Shown here: in pieces, positions 36,458 to 45,381 of the stretch | Layout of the letters: every line of letters begins with the position of its first letter | Numbering within the stretch: the stretch's first letter is position 1 | From: Azonexus sp. | Lineage (GTDB): Bacteria > Pseudomonadota > Gammaproteobacteria > Burkholderiales > Rhodocyclaceae | NCBI GenBank assembly: GCA_030696345.1 | Contig: JAUYSK010000026.1 | Location: 46,246-110,245 of the forward strand | Direction: 5' to 3' | Length of the DNA stretch: 64,000 nt | The notes under the pieces: generated by a model | What the model was told of the DNA's origin: nothing | What the model saw: the letters and a program-made list of their open reading frames with translations, nothing else | The model's database searches: none | Translations under genes and position numbers: made by a program

Positions 36458-36904
36458 ATGACACGTAATGCACTTGTTTTGCTGATTGCCGCCATAGCCG
36501 CTCCGGCTTCGGCGCAGACCATCTACAAATGTACGGATGCCAACGGTGGTACGTTGATTTCCAACGCGCGCGTCGACAAGAATTGCAAGGCGGTGGTCAG
36601 TAGTCCGGAAACAATTTTGCCTGCACCCAAGGCCAGGGCGCCGGGAGCTGCCGCGAATCCGAGCCCCGCGGGATTTCCCCGGGTTCAGGAAGATACGCAG
36701 AAGGCCCGCGACGGTGACCGTCGGCATATCCTTGAGCAGGAACTGGCGGGTGAGCAACGCAGCCTTGAGCAGGCCAGGAAAGATTTCAGTGAGCAGGAAG
36801 CGCTACGTGGTCCGGCCGATCGCTTGGTGCCATACCGTGAGCGGGTTGGGCAGCACGAGCGCAATATCCAGGCTATCCAGAAGGAACTGGGGAATCTCAA
36901 GTAG
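36458..36904 (+). CDS. DUF4124-domain exported protein
   Basis: The ~148-aa protein has a cleavable signal peptide (LVLLIAAIAAPASA) followed by IYKCTDANGGTLISN, the short DUF4124 motif with paired cysteines (KC and NCKAV). The C-terminal half is a charged helical coiled coil (ILEQELAGEQRSLEQARKDF). The function is unknown. Such genes often lie between glnA and ntrB in this group. ATG 36458 is preferred because AAGGA lies nine bases upstream; ATG 36452 is possible. Confidence 0.82.
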   Translation: MTRNALVLLIAAIAAPASAQTIYKCTDANGGTLISNARVDKNCKAVVSSPETILPAPKARAPGAAANPSPAGFPRVQEDTQKARDGDRRHILEQELAGEQRSLEQARKDFSEQEALRGPADRLVPYRERVGQHERNIQAIQKELGNLK

Positions 36905-36942
36905 TTGTTAGCAATCAGGAACGAGGATTCAGGGAATGTTTG

Positions 36943-36968
36943 AGGGCGCCTTGGCGCCCTTTGTTTTT
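36943..36968. terminator. terminator between the DUF4124 and RND genes
   Basis: AGGGCGCC-TT-GGCGCCCT is a perfect 8-bp stem followed by TTGTTTTT on the plus strand. It lies between two convergent genes and could also serve the leftward efflux transcript, although the leftward T-run is poor. Confidence 0.8.
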
Positions 36969-36969
36969 A

Positions 36970-39900
36970 CTAATGACTAACAGCTCGATCCTCTATCCTG
37001 ACTTTATACCAAGCGGCATAGAGCGCTGGCAGGAAGAGCAGGGTCAGCGCGGTGGCGACAATCAGGCCACCCATGATGGCAACTGCCATCGGTCCGAAGA
37101 AATCATTTCTCGACAGCGGAATCATCGCCAGGACTGCGGCGGCAGCGGTCAGGACAATCGGCCGGAAGCGCCGCACGGTGGATTCGACAATTGCCTCCCG
37201 GCGCGGCTTGCCAGCTGCCATGTCCTGTTCGATCTGGTCTACCAGAATCACTGAGTTGCGCATGATCATGCCGAACAGTGCAATGGTGCCAAGCAGCGCC
37301 ATGAAGCCGAAGGGCTGCCGGAAGACAAGCAGAAACAGTGCAATGCCGATGATGCCGAGCGGGGCGGTGAGCAGCACCATGATGACACGCGAAATGCTCT
37401 GCAACTGGATCATCAGGATCGTCACCACGGCCAGAATGAAGATAGGGATGCCGGCCATGACTGAGGTCGAGCCCTTGGCTGATTCTTCGACGGAGCCACC
37501 GGTGACGATACGGTAACCGGCCGGCAGGGTAGCCTGGATGGCGCCAATTTCCGGTGCGATGCGGTCGACGATGGTGGCGGGTTGAATCTTGCCGTACAGA
37601 TTGGCGCGGACGGTGATCGTCGGCAGACGGTCGCGGCGCCAGATCAGACCGGGTTCAAAACTGTATTTGATGCGGCCGATTTGGCTGAGCGGCACACTCT
37701 TGCCGCTGCGGGTCGGGACGGCGAGGTCGGGCAGGGCAGATAGATGCGCCCGTTCCTCGGCATCGCCGCGCAAAACGACATCGATGCTTTTCTCGCCTTC
37801 GCGGTAGCTGGTCACGGTGAAGCCGTTCAGCGACATGTTGAGCAAGGCCGCCAGATCCTGACTGGAAACGCCGAGCAGACGTGCCTTGTCCTGGTCGATC
37901 TCGATTTCGATGGCCTTGGAAAGCTCGCTCCAGTCGAAATTGACGTTGGACGTCTCCGGGTTCTGGCGCAGGACGTCAGCGACTTGGCTGGCCAGTTTGC
38001 GCAGCGTTGCCATGTCTTCGCCGGAAACGCGGTATTGGATTGGGTAACCGACCGGTGGCCCGTTTTCGATGCGGCTGATATTGCCGCGGGCATTGAAGCT
38101 GTCGTTTTCAAACAGTTTGATCAGTCGACCGCGCAAGGCTTCCCTCGCCTCGACGTTGCGCGTCACGATGATGAGCTGGCTGACGTTGCTTGATGGAAGT
38201 TGCTGGTCGAGGCCCAGGTAATAGCGCGGCGAGCCGGCGCCGACATAGGTGATGTAGTGCTCGAACTGGTCGAATTCGGCTTTGTCCTTGTCCAGCCAGG
38301 CCTCCAGCCGTCGGGCTTCGGCATCGGTGGCGGTCACCGAGGCACCTTCCGGCAGACGGAGTTCGACATTCAGTTCGAGGCGTGTCGAGTTCGGGAAAAA
38401 CTGTTTCTGCACTTTGTTCATGCCGACGATGGAGAGGGCGAAAAGAGCGATGGTTACGCCGATCACCAGCCAGCGGTGAGATACGCACCACGCCACCAGT
38501 TTGCCGAAGCGAAGGTAGAAGGGGGTGGCGTACACGTCATGTCCCTCGGCATGGGGGGCAGAGCCAATGATGCCCATCCTGGCAAGGAGGCCGGCCAGTC
38601 GCGGCAGGCGGCGCTCGATCACTCCAGGCTGCCGAATAGCCCGCGGATTGGGCAGCAGCTTGTAGCCCAGCCAGGGGATGGCGACGACGGCGGCCAACCA
38701 GGAAATCAGCAAGGCGACGGCATTGATCTGGAAGAAGGCGAAGGCGTATTCGCCGGTGGCCGATTTTGCCAGGGCGATCGGCAGGAAGCCGGCAACGGTG
38801 ACCAGGGTGCCGGAAAGCATCGGGCCGGCGGTGCTGGTGTATGCGAAGGAAGCGGCGCGGGTACGTTCCCAGCCCTGTTCCATCTTCACCCACATCATTT
38901 CGACGGCGATGATGGCGTCGTCGACCAGCAGGCCGAGCGCCAGTACCAGCGCGCCGAGTGAAACCTTGTGCAGGCCGACGTTGAACAGGTTCATGGCGAG
39001 GAAGGTGGCGGCCAGCACCAGCGGGATCGAGATGGCGACGACCATGCCGGTGCGAATGCCCAGGCTGATGAAGGTGACGAGCAGCACAACAATCACGGCT
39101 TCTGCCAGCGATTGCACGAAGGCCTGTACCGAGCGCTTGACCGCTTCAGGCTGGCTGGCGGAGGCGCTGATCTCGATGCCCAACGGCAGTGCTGCATTGA
39201 GTTTGGCGATGCGAGCACTCAATTCCTTGCCGAGAACGATGATGTCGCCGCCCTTGGCCATCGAAACACCAATCGCCAGTGCCTGCTTGCCACCAAAGCG
39301 GACCTGGGTGCCCGGCGGGTCCATCGTGCCGCGTTTGATAGTGGCGATGTCGCCGAGCCGGAAGCTGCGGCTGCCCGAGCGAATCAGCGTATCGGCTACC
39401 GCCTGTTCGGTGCTGAAGGCGCCGCCCGGGCGAATCTGGATGCGCTCGCTCTCAGTCTCGAAAAAGCCGGCGCCGGCCACGGCATTCTGCTGGTTCATCG
39501 CCTGCACGATGGTCGCCTGGTCGATGCCGAGCGTCGCTAGCTTGGCATTCGACAGCTCGATGAAGATTTTCTCGTCCTGGATGCCGAACAGTTCAACTTT
39601 GGCAACATAGGGGACGCGCAGCAATTCGTCGCGAATACGCTCGGCGGCGTCCTTCAATTGCGGGTAATCGAGGCCTTCTGCGGTCAACGCGTAAATATTG
39701 CCAAAAACGTCGCCGTACTCATCGTTGAAATAAGGCCCTTGAATGCCGGCCGGCAGGTTCTGGCGGATGTCACCGATCTTTTTGCGAACCTGGTAGTAGA
39801 CGTCCGGCACCATGGCGGGTGGCGTGTTGTCCTTGGCGAAGAACATTACCGTCGACTCGCCGGCGCGCGAGAAACTCGAGACGCGGTCGATAAACGGCAT

Positions 39901-40131
39901 TTCCTGCAGCCTCTTCTCGATCTTGTCGGTCAGTTGCTGCTCGACCTGGCGGGCCGTGGCGCCGGGCCATTGGGTACGAATCACCATCAATTTGAAGGTA
40001 AACGGCGGGTCTTCCGCCTGGTTCAGCTTGCCGTAGGCAAAAACGCCCATCAGGGCGATGGCGAACAGAAAATAGCCGACCAGCGTGCGGTGGTGGAGTG
40101 TCCAGTCGGAAAGGTTGAAGCGCTGGCTCAC
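36970..40131 (-). CDS. RND-family efflux pump, inner-membrane transporter
   Basis: The 1,053-aa protein is an AcrB-type RND permease with twelve membrane helices and two large periplasmic loops. The proton-relay aspartates are seen in LALGLLVDDAIIAVEMMW, and the opening FLFAIALMGVFAYGKLNQAEDPPF is typical of the hydrophobe/amphiphile branch. It exports small molecules with the membrane-fusion protein encoded three bases upstream. No outer-membrane factor gene is adjacent, so a TolC-like protein elsewhere is needed. Substrates cannot be deduced. Confidence 0.93.
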   Translation of the reverse strand: MSQRFNLSDWTLHHRTLVGYFLFAIALMGVFAYGKLNQAEDPPFTFKLMVIRTQWPGATARQVEQQLTDKIEKRLQEMPFIDRVSSFSRAGESTVMFFAKDNTPPAMVPDVYYQVRKKIGDIRQNLPAGIQGPYFNDEYGDVFGNIYALTAEGLDYPQLKDAAERIRDELLRVPYVAKVELFGIQDEKIFIELSNAKLATLGIDQATIVQAMNQQNAVAGAGFFETESERIQIRPGGAFSTEQAVADTLIRSGSRSFRLGDIATIKRGTMDPPGTQVRFGGKQALAIGVSMAKGGDIIVLGKELSARIAKLNAALPLGIEISASASQPEAVKRSVQAFVQSLAEAVIVVLLVTFISLGIRTGMVVAISIPLVLAATFLAMNLFNVGLHKVSLGALVLALGLLVDDAIIAVEMMWVKMEQGWERTRAASFAYTSTAGPMLSGTLVTVAGFLPIALAKSATGEYAFAFFQINAVALLISWLAAVVAIPWLGYKLLPNPRAIRQPGVIERRLPRLAGLLARMGIIGSAPHAEGHDVYATPFYLRFGKLVAWCVSHRWLVIGVTIALFALSIVGMNKVQKQFFPNSTRLELNVELRLPEGASVTATDAEARRLEAWLDKDKAEFDQFEHYITYVGAGSPRYYLGLDQQLPSSNVSQLIIVTRNVEAREALRGRLIKLFENDSFNARGNISRIENGPPVGYPIQYRVSGEDMATLRKLASQVADVLRQNPETSNVNFDWSELSKAIEIEIDQDKARLLGVSSQDLAALLNMSLNGFTVTSYREGEKSIDVVLRGDAEERAHLSALPDLAVPTRSGKSVPLSQIGRIKYSFEPGLIWRRDRLPTITVRANLYGKIQPATIVDRIAPEIGAIQATLPAGYRIVTGGSVEESAKGSTSVMAGIPIFILAVVTILMIQLQSISRVIMVLLTAPLGIIGIALFLLVFRQPFGFMALLGTIALFGMIMRNSVILVDQIEQDMAAGKPRREAIVESTVRRFRPIVLTAAAAVLAMIPLSRNDFFGPMAVAIMGGLIVATALTLLFLPALYAAWYKVRIEDRAVSH

Positions 40132-40134
40132 GGT

Positions 40135-41223
40135 TTAGCGTTGCAGTGCCGGCGGCGTTACCAGCTTTGGCTCGACCGTTTGGCCCGCCACCAGCCGGCC
40201 GGCTCCGGCCACGACCACCAGTTCGCCGGGCTGCAAGCCATCAGCAACGGCGGCACCATCTTCCTGAAAGCGACTGATCCGGATGGGGCGCGGGTTGGCC
40301 TTGCCGTCGCTGACCACCCAGACCACCGGCCCCTTGCCCTGGTCAAGCACCGCAGTCAGCGGGACGAGCAGGCTGGCGTCACCGGCGGCATTGAGCCCGA
40401 CGCGAGCAGTCATGCCGAGCCGGACTTCCGGTGACGGGTTGTTGATGCGGATGCGGGCGGCGTAAGTGCGGGTTGCCGGGTCGGCGGCTGGCGAGAGTTC
40501 GCGCAATTCGCCACTCATGCTGGCTTTGGGATCGGCCCACAAGCTGATTGCCAGGGCCTTGGCTGCTTTCAGTTCGGCGACACGGCTTTCCGGCACTGCG
40601 ATGAGCACTTCTTTCTCTTCCGGGCGAGCGATCTTGAAGACGGCCTGGCCGGCGCTGACCACCTGGCCGGCATCGGCCAGAACTGCGGTAACGACGGCCG
40701 GGAATTCGCTGCTCAATGTACCGTAAGTGGCCTGATTGCCGCTGATCTGGCTTTGCGAGCGCGCCTGCGCAAGACGGGCGCTGGCGCTGTTGAAAGCATT
40801 GTCCTTGGCTTCAAAAGCCGCCTGGCTGACAAACTTTTTGGCGAGCAGCCCGGCGTAACGTTCGCGCTCGGCGCGGGCGGTGGCGTGGTCGCTCTCGGCT
40901 GCTGCAAGTTGGGCTTTGGCGGAATTGGCTGCCAGTTGCAGGTCAACCGGGTCGAGACGGGCCAGCGGCTGGCCGGTCTTGATTTCGGCACCGGCGTCGA
41001 CCAGCCTTGCGGAAATTTTGCCGCCGACACGAAAGGCCAGATCGACCTCGTAGCGGGCGCGTATTTCGCCGGTATAAACGCCCGTCGTCGGCCCGGCGCT
41101 CGTTGCCGCTTGCACCAGCACCGCGCGGTTGCTCGCCGGTGGTGGGGTGTCAGCGCCGCAACTCACCAACAGCCAAGCGGTGCCGAGCAATAGCGATGCG
41201 GAACGATAAGGGATCTTGACCAT
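40135..41223 (-). CDS. RND efflux pump membrane-fusion lipoprotein
   Basis: The 362-aa periplasmic adaptor has a lipoprotein signal with lipobox LVSC (cysteine about residue 22) and the HlyD/AcrA layout: a barrel-sandwich half (GKISARLVDAGAEIKTGQPLARLDP), a coiled-coil hairpin (residues ~95-150, AQLAAAESDHATARAERERY), and a beta-barrel part with FKIARPEEKEVLIAVPESR. It links the RND transporter to an outer-membrane channel. A perfect 23-bp inverted repeat lies 20 bp upstream, suggesting control by a TetR-type repressor. Confidence 0.92.
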   Translation of the reverse strand: MVKIPYRSASLLLGTAWLLVSCGADTPPPASNRAVLVQAATSAGPTTGVYTGEIRARYEVDLAFRVGGKISARLVDAGAEIKTGQPLARLDPVDLQLAANSAKAQLAAAESDHATARAERERYAGLLAKKFVSQAAFEAKDNAFNSASARLAQARSQSQISGNQATYGTLSSEFPAVVTAVLADAGQVVSAGQAVFKIARPEEKEVLIAVPESRVAELKAAKALAISLWADPKASMSGELRELSPAADPATRTYAARIRINNPSPEVRLGMTARVGLNAAGDASLLVPLTAVLDQGKGPVVWVVSDGKANPRPIRISRFQEDGAAVADGLQPGELVVVAGAGRLVAGQTVEPKLVTPPALQR

Positions 41224-41242
41224 GGTTCTGCGCCAGATTCGA

Positions 41243-41265
41243 ATCGTTCAATAATAATGAACGAT
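41243..41265. promoter_or_regulatory. candidate TetR-type operator between the efflux operon and ntrB
   Basis: ATCGTTCA-N7-TGAACGAT is a perfect 8-bp dyad. The adjoining TGAACGATCGGTCA (41258-41271) resembles TetR-family sites. On the efflux strand, TTGCGT and TATTAT, 18 bases apart, could be the promoter, with the repeat covering the -10. No regulator gene of this type lies nearby. Confidence 0.65.
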
Positions 41266-41313
41266 CGGTCAGTAACGCAAGTTGTCATTCTGCCGGGGGT
41301 TCAAATAGCTACA

Positions 41314-42384
41314 ATGGCGGACATGAATGTGACCCATGCTTCCTTCGCCGGGCTCGATCTGCTGGCATCGGCGGTGCTGCTTCTGGACGACGGGCAGTTG
41401 ATCCGCTATATCAACCCGGCCGGCGAGAATCTGCTGGCCGTGAGTGGTCGGGCGATGGTCGGCAAGACGTTGGCCAATGTTTGTACCTGCTCGGTCACTT
41501 TGCAGTCGGCGCTCGACAATGGCCTGCACAATAACTGGGGCTATACCGGCCAGAATATTCAGTTGAAGCGCAGCGATGGCGAAGTGCTGCACCTCAATTG
41601 TACGGTGACGCCGCTACGCCCCGAGATTGCCGCGGGCATGCGCCTGTTGCTGGAATTGCAGCCGATCGAGCATCATCTGGCAGCGACTCGCGAAGAACGT
41701 CTGATCGAGCAACAACAGGTTAGCCGCGAACTGATCCGCAACCTGGCCCACGAAATCAAGAATCCGCTGGGCGGTATCCGCGGCGCTGCACAGTTGCTGG
41801 AACATGAACTGGCCAATCCTTCCCTGAAGGAATACACCCAGGTCATCATCAAGGAAGCTGATCGCCTGCAGGATTTGATGCAGCGACTACTGACGCCGCA
41901 TCGGGCGATGCTGCCGACGACGGTCAATATTCATGAAATCCTGGAACGTGTGCGCAGTCTGCTGACTGCCGAGTTTCCCGGCTCGCTGGAAATTGTCCGT
42001 GACTACGACACCAGTTTGCCGGAGCTGGTTGGTGACCGTGAGCAATTGATCCAGGCGGTCCTGAATGTCGCACGTAATGCCGCGCAGGCGATGAATGGCG
42101 AGGGCGAAATCATTCTGCGGACCCGCTCCCTGCGGCAAGTGACGCTGGCCAAGAAACGATACCGGTTGGCCATGGAACTCAAGGTGGTCGATAACGGCCC
42201 GGGTATTCCCGAAGATATTCGCGAACGCATGTTCTACCCACTGGTTTCCGGGCGTGAAGGCGGCAGTGGTCTGGGGCTGACAATTGCCCAGAACTTTATT
42301 CAACATCACCATGGGACGATTGATTGTTCCAGTCGCCCGGGAAATACGGTGTTCACGCTGCGTCTGCCGGTTGAGCAGGCCTGA
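41314..42384 (+). CDS. ntrB: nitrogen regulation histidine kinase NtrB (GlnL)
   Basis: The ~356-aa soluble kinase has an N-terminal PAS domain (VLLLDDGQLIRYINPAGENLL), the phosphoacceptor box LAHEIKNPLGGIRGAAQLLEHE and an ATPase domain with N-box NVARNAAQAM, DNGPGIP and GGSGLGLTIAQNF. NtrB phosphorylates NtrC when PII reports nitrogen shortage and dephosphorylates it otherwise. ATG 41314 or 41323 fits the family; the frame continues further up through the operator repeat. ntrC follows 34 bp later. Confidence 0.95.
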   Translation: MADMNVTHASFAGLDLLASAVLLLDDGQLIRYINPAGENLLAVSGRAMVGKTLANVCTCSVTLQSALDNGLHNNWGYTGQNIQLKRSDGEVLHLNCTVTPLRPEIAAGMRLLLELQPIEHHLAATREERLIEQQQVSRELIRNLAHEIKNPLGGIRGAAQLLEHELANPSLKEYTQVIIKEADRLQDLMQRLLTPHRAMLPTTVNIHEILERVRSLLTAEFPGSLEIVRDYDTSLPELVGDREQLIQAVLNVARNAAQAMNGEGEIILRTRSLRQVTLAKKRYRLAMELKVVDNGPGIPEDIRERMFYPLVSGREGGSGLGLTIAQNFIQHHHGTIDCSSRPGNTVFTLRLPVEQA

Positions 42385-42418
42385 GTTTTGCTAGTAAGTT
42401 GGCCATGCTAATGAACAG

Positions 42419-43843
42419 ATGAGTCACAAAAATATGAAACCGGTCTGGATCGTAGACGACGATCGTTCTATCCGCTGGGTTCTTGAAAAGACCCTTTCCC
42501 GCGAAGGAATCCCTTTCAAGAGTTTCGCCTCGGCGACGGAAGCGATTTCCCAGCTTGAACAGGGCGTCGAGCCGCCACAGGTGCTGATGTCCGACATCCG
42601 GATGCCCGGCCAGTCTGGCCTGGAGTTGCTGCAGGAGGTCAAGACCCGCTTCCCGTCGGTGCCGGTCATCATCATGACCGCCTATTCCGATCTTGAAAGT
42701 GCGGTCGCGGCATTTCAGGGCGGCGCTTTCGAATATCTGCCCAAACCCTTCGATGTCGATCAGGCTGTTGAGCTGATCCGTCGGGCGATTGATGAATCCA
42801 TGCACCAAAGCGGTGCAATGGAAGAAGAGGGGCTGGTTCCCGAGATCCTCGGTCAGGCGCCGGCCATGCAGGAAGTCTTCCGCGCCATCGGTCGCCTGGC
42901 CCTGTCGCATGCAACGGTGCTGATCAACGGTGAGTCCGGTTCCGGCAAGGAGCTGGTGGCACGTGCCCTGCATCGGCACAGTCCGCGAGCTGAAAAGCCT
43001 TTCATTGCGATCAACACCGCGGCGATTCCGAAGGACTTGCTGGAATCGGAGCTCTTCGGTCACGAACGAGGTGCCTTCACTGGTGCCCAGGCGCAGCGCC
43101 GGGGGCGTTTCGAGCAGGCCGAAAGCGGCACTTTGTTCCTCGATGAAATCGGCGATATGCCTTCCGAGCTGCAGACCCGCTTGTTGCGCGTGCTGTCCGA
43201 TGGCCATTTCTACCGCGTCGGTGGCCACTCGCCGATCAAGGCCAATGTCCGGGTAATCGCGGCGACCCATCAGAATCTGGAAACCCGGGTCAAGGAAGGC
43301 CTGTTCCGGGAAGACTTGTTCCACCGCCTGAACGTTATCCGCATTCGCCTGCCTTCGCTGCGTGAGCGGCGCGAGGATATTCCACTGCTTACCAAGCACT
43401 TTCTGCAGAAAAGCGGCCGCGAACTCGGGGTGGAAACCAAACGACTCTCCGAAACGGCGCTGAAGTATTTGAGCGGCCTCGATTTTCAGGGCAACGTTCG
43501 CCAGCTGGAAAACCTCTGTCACTGGCTCACCGTGATGGCACCCGGGCAGCAGGTCGATATTGGTGATCTGCCGGTTGAGCTACGCGAGTCGACGCCGGTA
43601 TCGCTGACGACTGACTGGGAAAGTGCGCTCGAAGGTGAGGTTGATCGCTTGCTGGTGCGTGGTGTGCCAGATGTACATGGGCTGCTCTCGCAGATTTTCG
43701 AGCGCATTCTGATTTCGCGGGCGCTGGCCCATACCGGCGGACGGCGGATCGAAGCAGCGCAGGCACTGGGCATCGGGCGCAATACGATCACCCGCAAGAT
43801 CGCCGAACTCGGCATCGACGGCAAGGACTCTGCGGCGGGTTAA
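42419..43843 (+). CDS. ntrC: nitrogen regulation response regulator NtrC (GlnG)
   Basis: The 474-aa sigma-54 activator has a receiver domain ([18 protein letters not shown]; phosphoacceptor aspartate in LMSDIRMPG), an AAA+ domain with Walker A GESGSGKE, the sigma-54 contact loop GAFTGA and Walker B LFLDEIGD, and a Fis-type HTH ([20 protein letters not shown]). Starting at ATG 42434 would make the phosphoacceptor Asp54, as in E. coli, so that start is a good alternative. Its likely target, the glnA enhancer, lies about 7.7 kb away. Confidence 0.97.
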   Translation: MSHKNMKPVWIVDDDRSIRWVLEKTLSREGIPFKSFASATEAISQLEQGVEPPQVLMSDIRMPGQSGLELLQEVKTRFPSVPVIIMTAYSDLESAVAAFQGGAFEYLPKPFDVDQAVELIRRAIDESMHQSGAMEEEGLVPEILGQAPAMQEVFRAIGRLALSHATVLINGESGSGKELVARALHRHSPRAEKPFIAINTAAIPKDLLESELFGHERGAFTGAQAQRRGRFEQAESGTLFLDEIGDMPSELQTRLLRVLSDGHFYRVGGHSPIKANVRVIAATHQNLETRVKEGLFREDLFHRLNVIRIRLPSLRERREDIPLLTKHFLQKSGRELGVETKRLSETALKYLSGLDFQGNVRQLENLCHWLTVMAPGQQVDIGDLPVELRESTPVSLTTDWESALEGEVDRLLVRGVPDVHGLLSQIFERILISRALAHTGGRRIEAAQALGIGRNTITRKIAELGIDGKDSAAG

Positions 43844-43853
43844 AATCCGCTGC

Positions 43854-44645
43854 ATGTCACTGATCGATCTCGTTTTGCTCAAATCCCGGCTGGGTGATCA
43901 GGCTGGGCGTTTTGATGTCGACGCGCTGGACGAATGCGATTCGACCAATAGCGAACTGATGCGTCGTGCTGAGCGTGGTGCTCCGGCCGGCACCGTGGTC
44001 GTGGCCGACCGGCAAAGTGCCGGGCGTGGCCGGCGTGGTCGCAACTGGCTGTCAGCCCCCGAGTCCAGTCTGACTTTTTCCTTGCTCTGGCGTTTTGCCG
44101 GTCCGCTGTCCCGGTTGAGCGGGCTGTCGCTGGCGGTGGGCGTCGGTCTGGCAAGGGCGATGGAAACCCTGGGCGCCGAGGGAATCGGCCTGAAATGGCC
44201 AAATGACCTGCTGCTTTGTGACGGTGATCGCCATGCCAAGCTGGCCGGTATTCTGGTCGAACTTTCTTCGGACCGGCGCGGCACGCAGGCGATTATCGGC
44301 ATCGGCCTGAACCTGATGCCGCCGGCTGGCGACTTGCCGCAGCCAGCGGCCGGCCTGAGCCAGGCCTGCCAGCATTTGCCCGAGCGCCATGTCGTGTTGG
44401 CCGTTATTTTGCGGGAACTGGCCGGGGTGCTGGAGACTGCTGCGGTGGACGGCTTTTCTGGGCTAAAAACCGATTGGCAGCAACGCCATGCCTGGCAGAA
44501 CCAGATTGTGGAGATACTTGATGAAGGCGCCGTCCAGTCTTGCGGGCGCTGTCTTGGCGTTGATGACGAGGGCGCGCTGTTGCTGGAAACAGCGGCCGGC
44601 ATCGAGCGCATCCATTCAGGCGATGTCAGCCTGCGCCGCGCATGA
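43854..44645 (+). CDS. birA: biotin-[acetyl-CoA-carboxylase] ligase
   Basis: The 263-aa enzyme attaches biotin to the carboxyl carrier protein. The catalytic core shows DECDSTNSELMRRA, the adenylate loop GRGRRGRNWLS, LSLAVGVGLARA and LKWPNDLL, with a small C-terminal domain. The N-terminal HTH of E. coli BirA is absent, so this is a monofunctional ligase without DNA-binding repressor activity. It lies 10 bp after ntrC and overlaps coaX by four bases, an order common in betaproteobacteria. Confidence 0.95.
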   Translation: MSLIDLVLLKSRLGDQAGRFDVDALDECDSTNSELMRRAERGAPAGTVVVADRQSAGRGRRGRNWLSAPESSLTFSLLWRFAGPLSRLSGLSLAVGVGLARAMETLGAEGIGLKWPNDLLLCDGDRHAKLAGILVELSSDRRGTQAIIGIGLNLMPPAGDLPQPAAGLSQACQHLPERHVVLAVILRELAGVLETAAVDGFSGLKTDWQQRHAWQNQIVEILDEGAVQSCGRCLGVDDEGALLLETAAGIERIHSGDVSLRRA

Positions 44646-45361
44646 TCGTCTGTCTCGATAGCGGCAATTCCCGCATCAAATGGGGTGTCCACGACGGCCA
44701 GCAATGGCTGGCTCAGGGCGCAATCGCGCACGCCGACAGCGCTGAACTAGCTGCGCTGCCAGTGAATTTTCCGATGCCGGACAGGGTGATGCTGGCGAAT
44801 GTGGCCGGCGATCTGGCGGCGGCACGTATCCGCGAAAATCTGGCACCGTGGGTTGCGCTATTGCATGAGGTGAAATCAGAGACGAAGCGTGGCGACGTGA
44901 CCAACCTTTACCAGAATCCGGTGCAACTGGGCGTCGATCGTTGGTGCGCCCTGATCGGCGCGCGCCGCCAAACCCGTTCTGCCTGCGTCGTGGTGATGGC
45001 GGGAACGGCAACGACGATTGATACGCTTGATGCCGAGGGCAATTTTCTTGGCGGAATGATTCTGCCCGGAAGCGACCTGATGCTGCGTTCGCTAGCTCGT
45101 GACACCGCCGGGCTGCCTTTTGCCTCGGGGCATTATTTTCCCTACCCGCGTTGTACGGACGACGCCATCGTCAGCGGTGCGATCGAGGCACAGGCGGGTG
45201 CTGTCGAGCGGGCATTTCAGCGGATTCAGGGCAACAGCGGTGCAGCGTGCCTGATTTCCGGAGGCAACGCCCATCGGCTGGCTGATTACCTTGTCATTCC
45301 CCACGTGGTGGCGCAAAATCTTCCCCTAGAAGGGTTGCGAGAGCTGGCTCTCAACAACTGA
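44642..45361 (+). CDS. coaX: type III pantothenate kinase
   Basis: The 239-aa protein is a CoaX kinase, the first step of CoA synthesis. It shows the N-terminal phosphate loop CLDSGNSRIKWG, GVDRWCALIGA near residue 95 and AGTATTIDTL with LGGMILPG after it, the ASKHA-fold ATP and pantothenate site. The ATG overlaps the birA stop (ATGA). No type I or II kinase gene is visible here. Confidence 0.95.
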   Translation: MIVCLDSGNSRIKWGVHDGQQWLAQGAIAHADSAELAALPVNFPMPDRVMLANVAGDLAAARIRENLAPWVALLHEVKSETKRGDVTNLYQNPVQLGVDRWCALIGARRQTRSACVVVMAGTATTIDTLDAEGNFLGGMILPGSDLMLRSLARDTAGLPFASGHYFPYPRCTDDAIVSGAIEAQAGAVERAFQRIQGNSGAACLISGGNAHRLADYLVIPHVVAQNLPLEGLRELALNN

Positions 45362-45381
45362 TCAAATCCTGCGAAAAGGCT

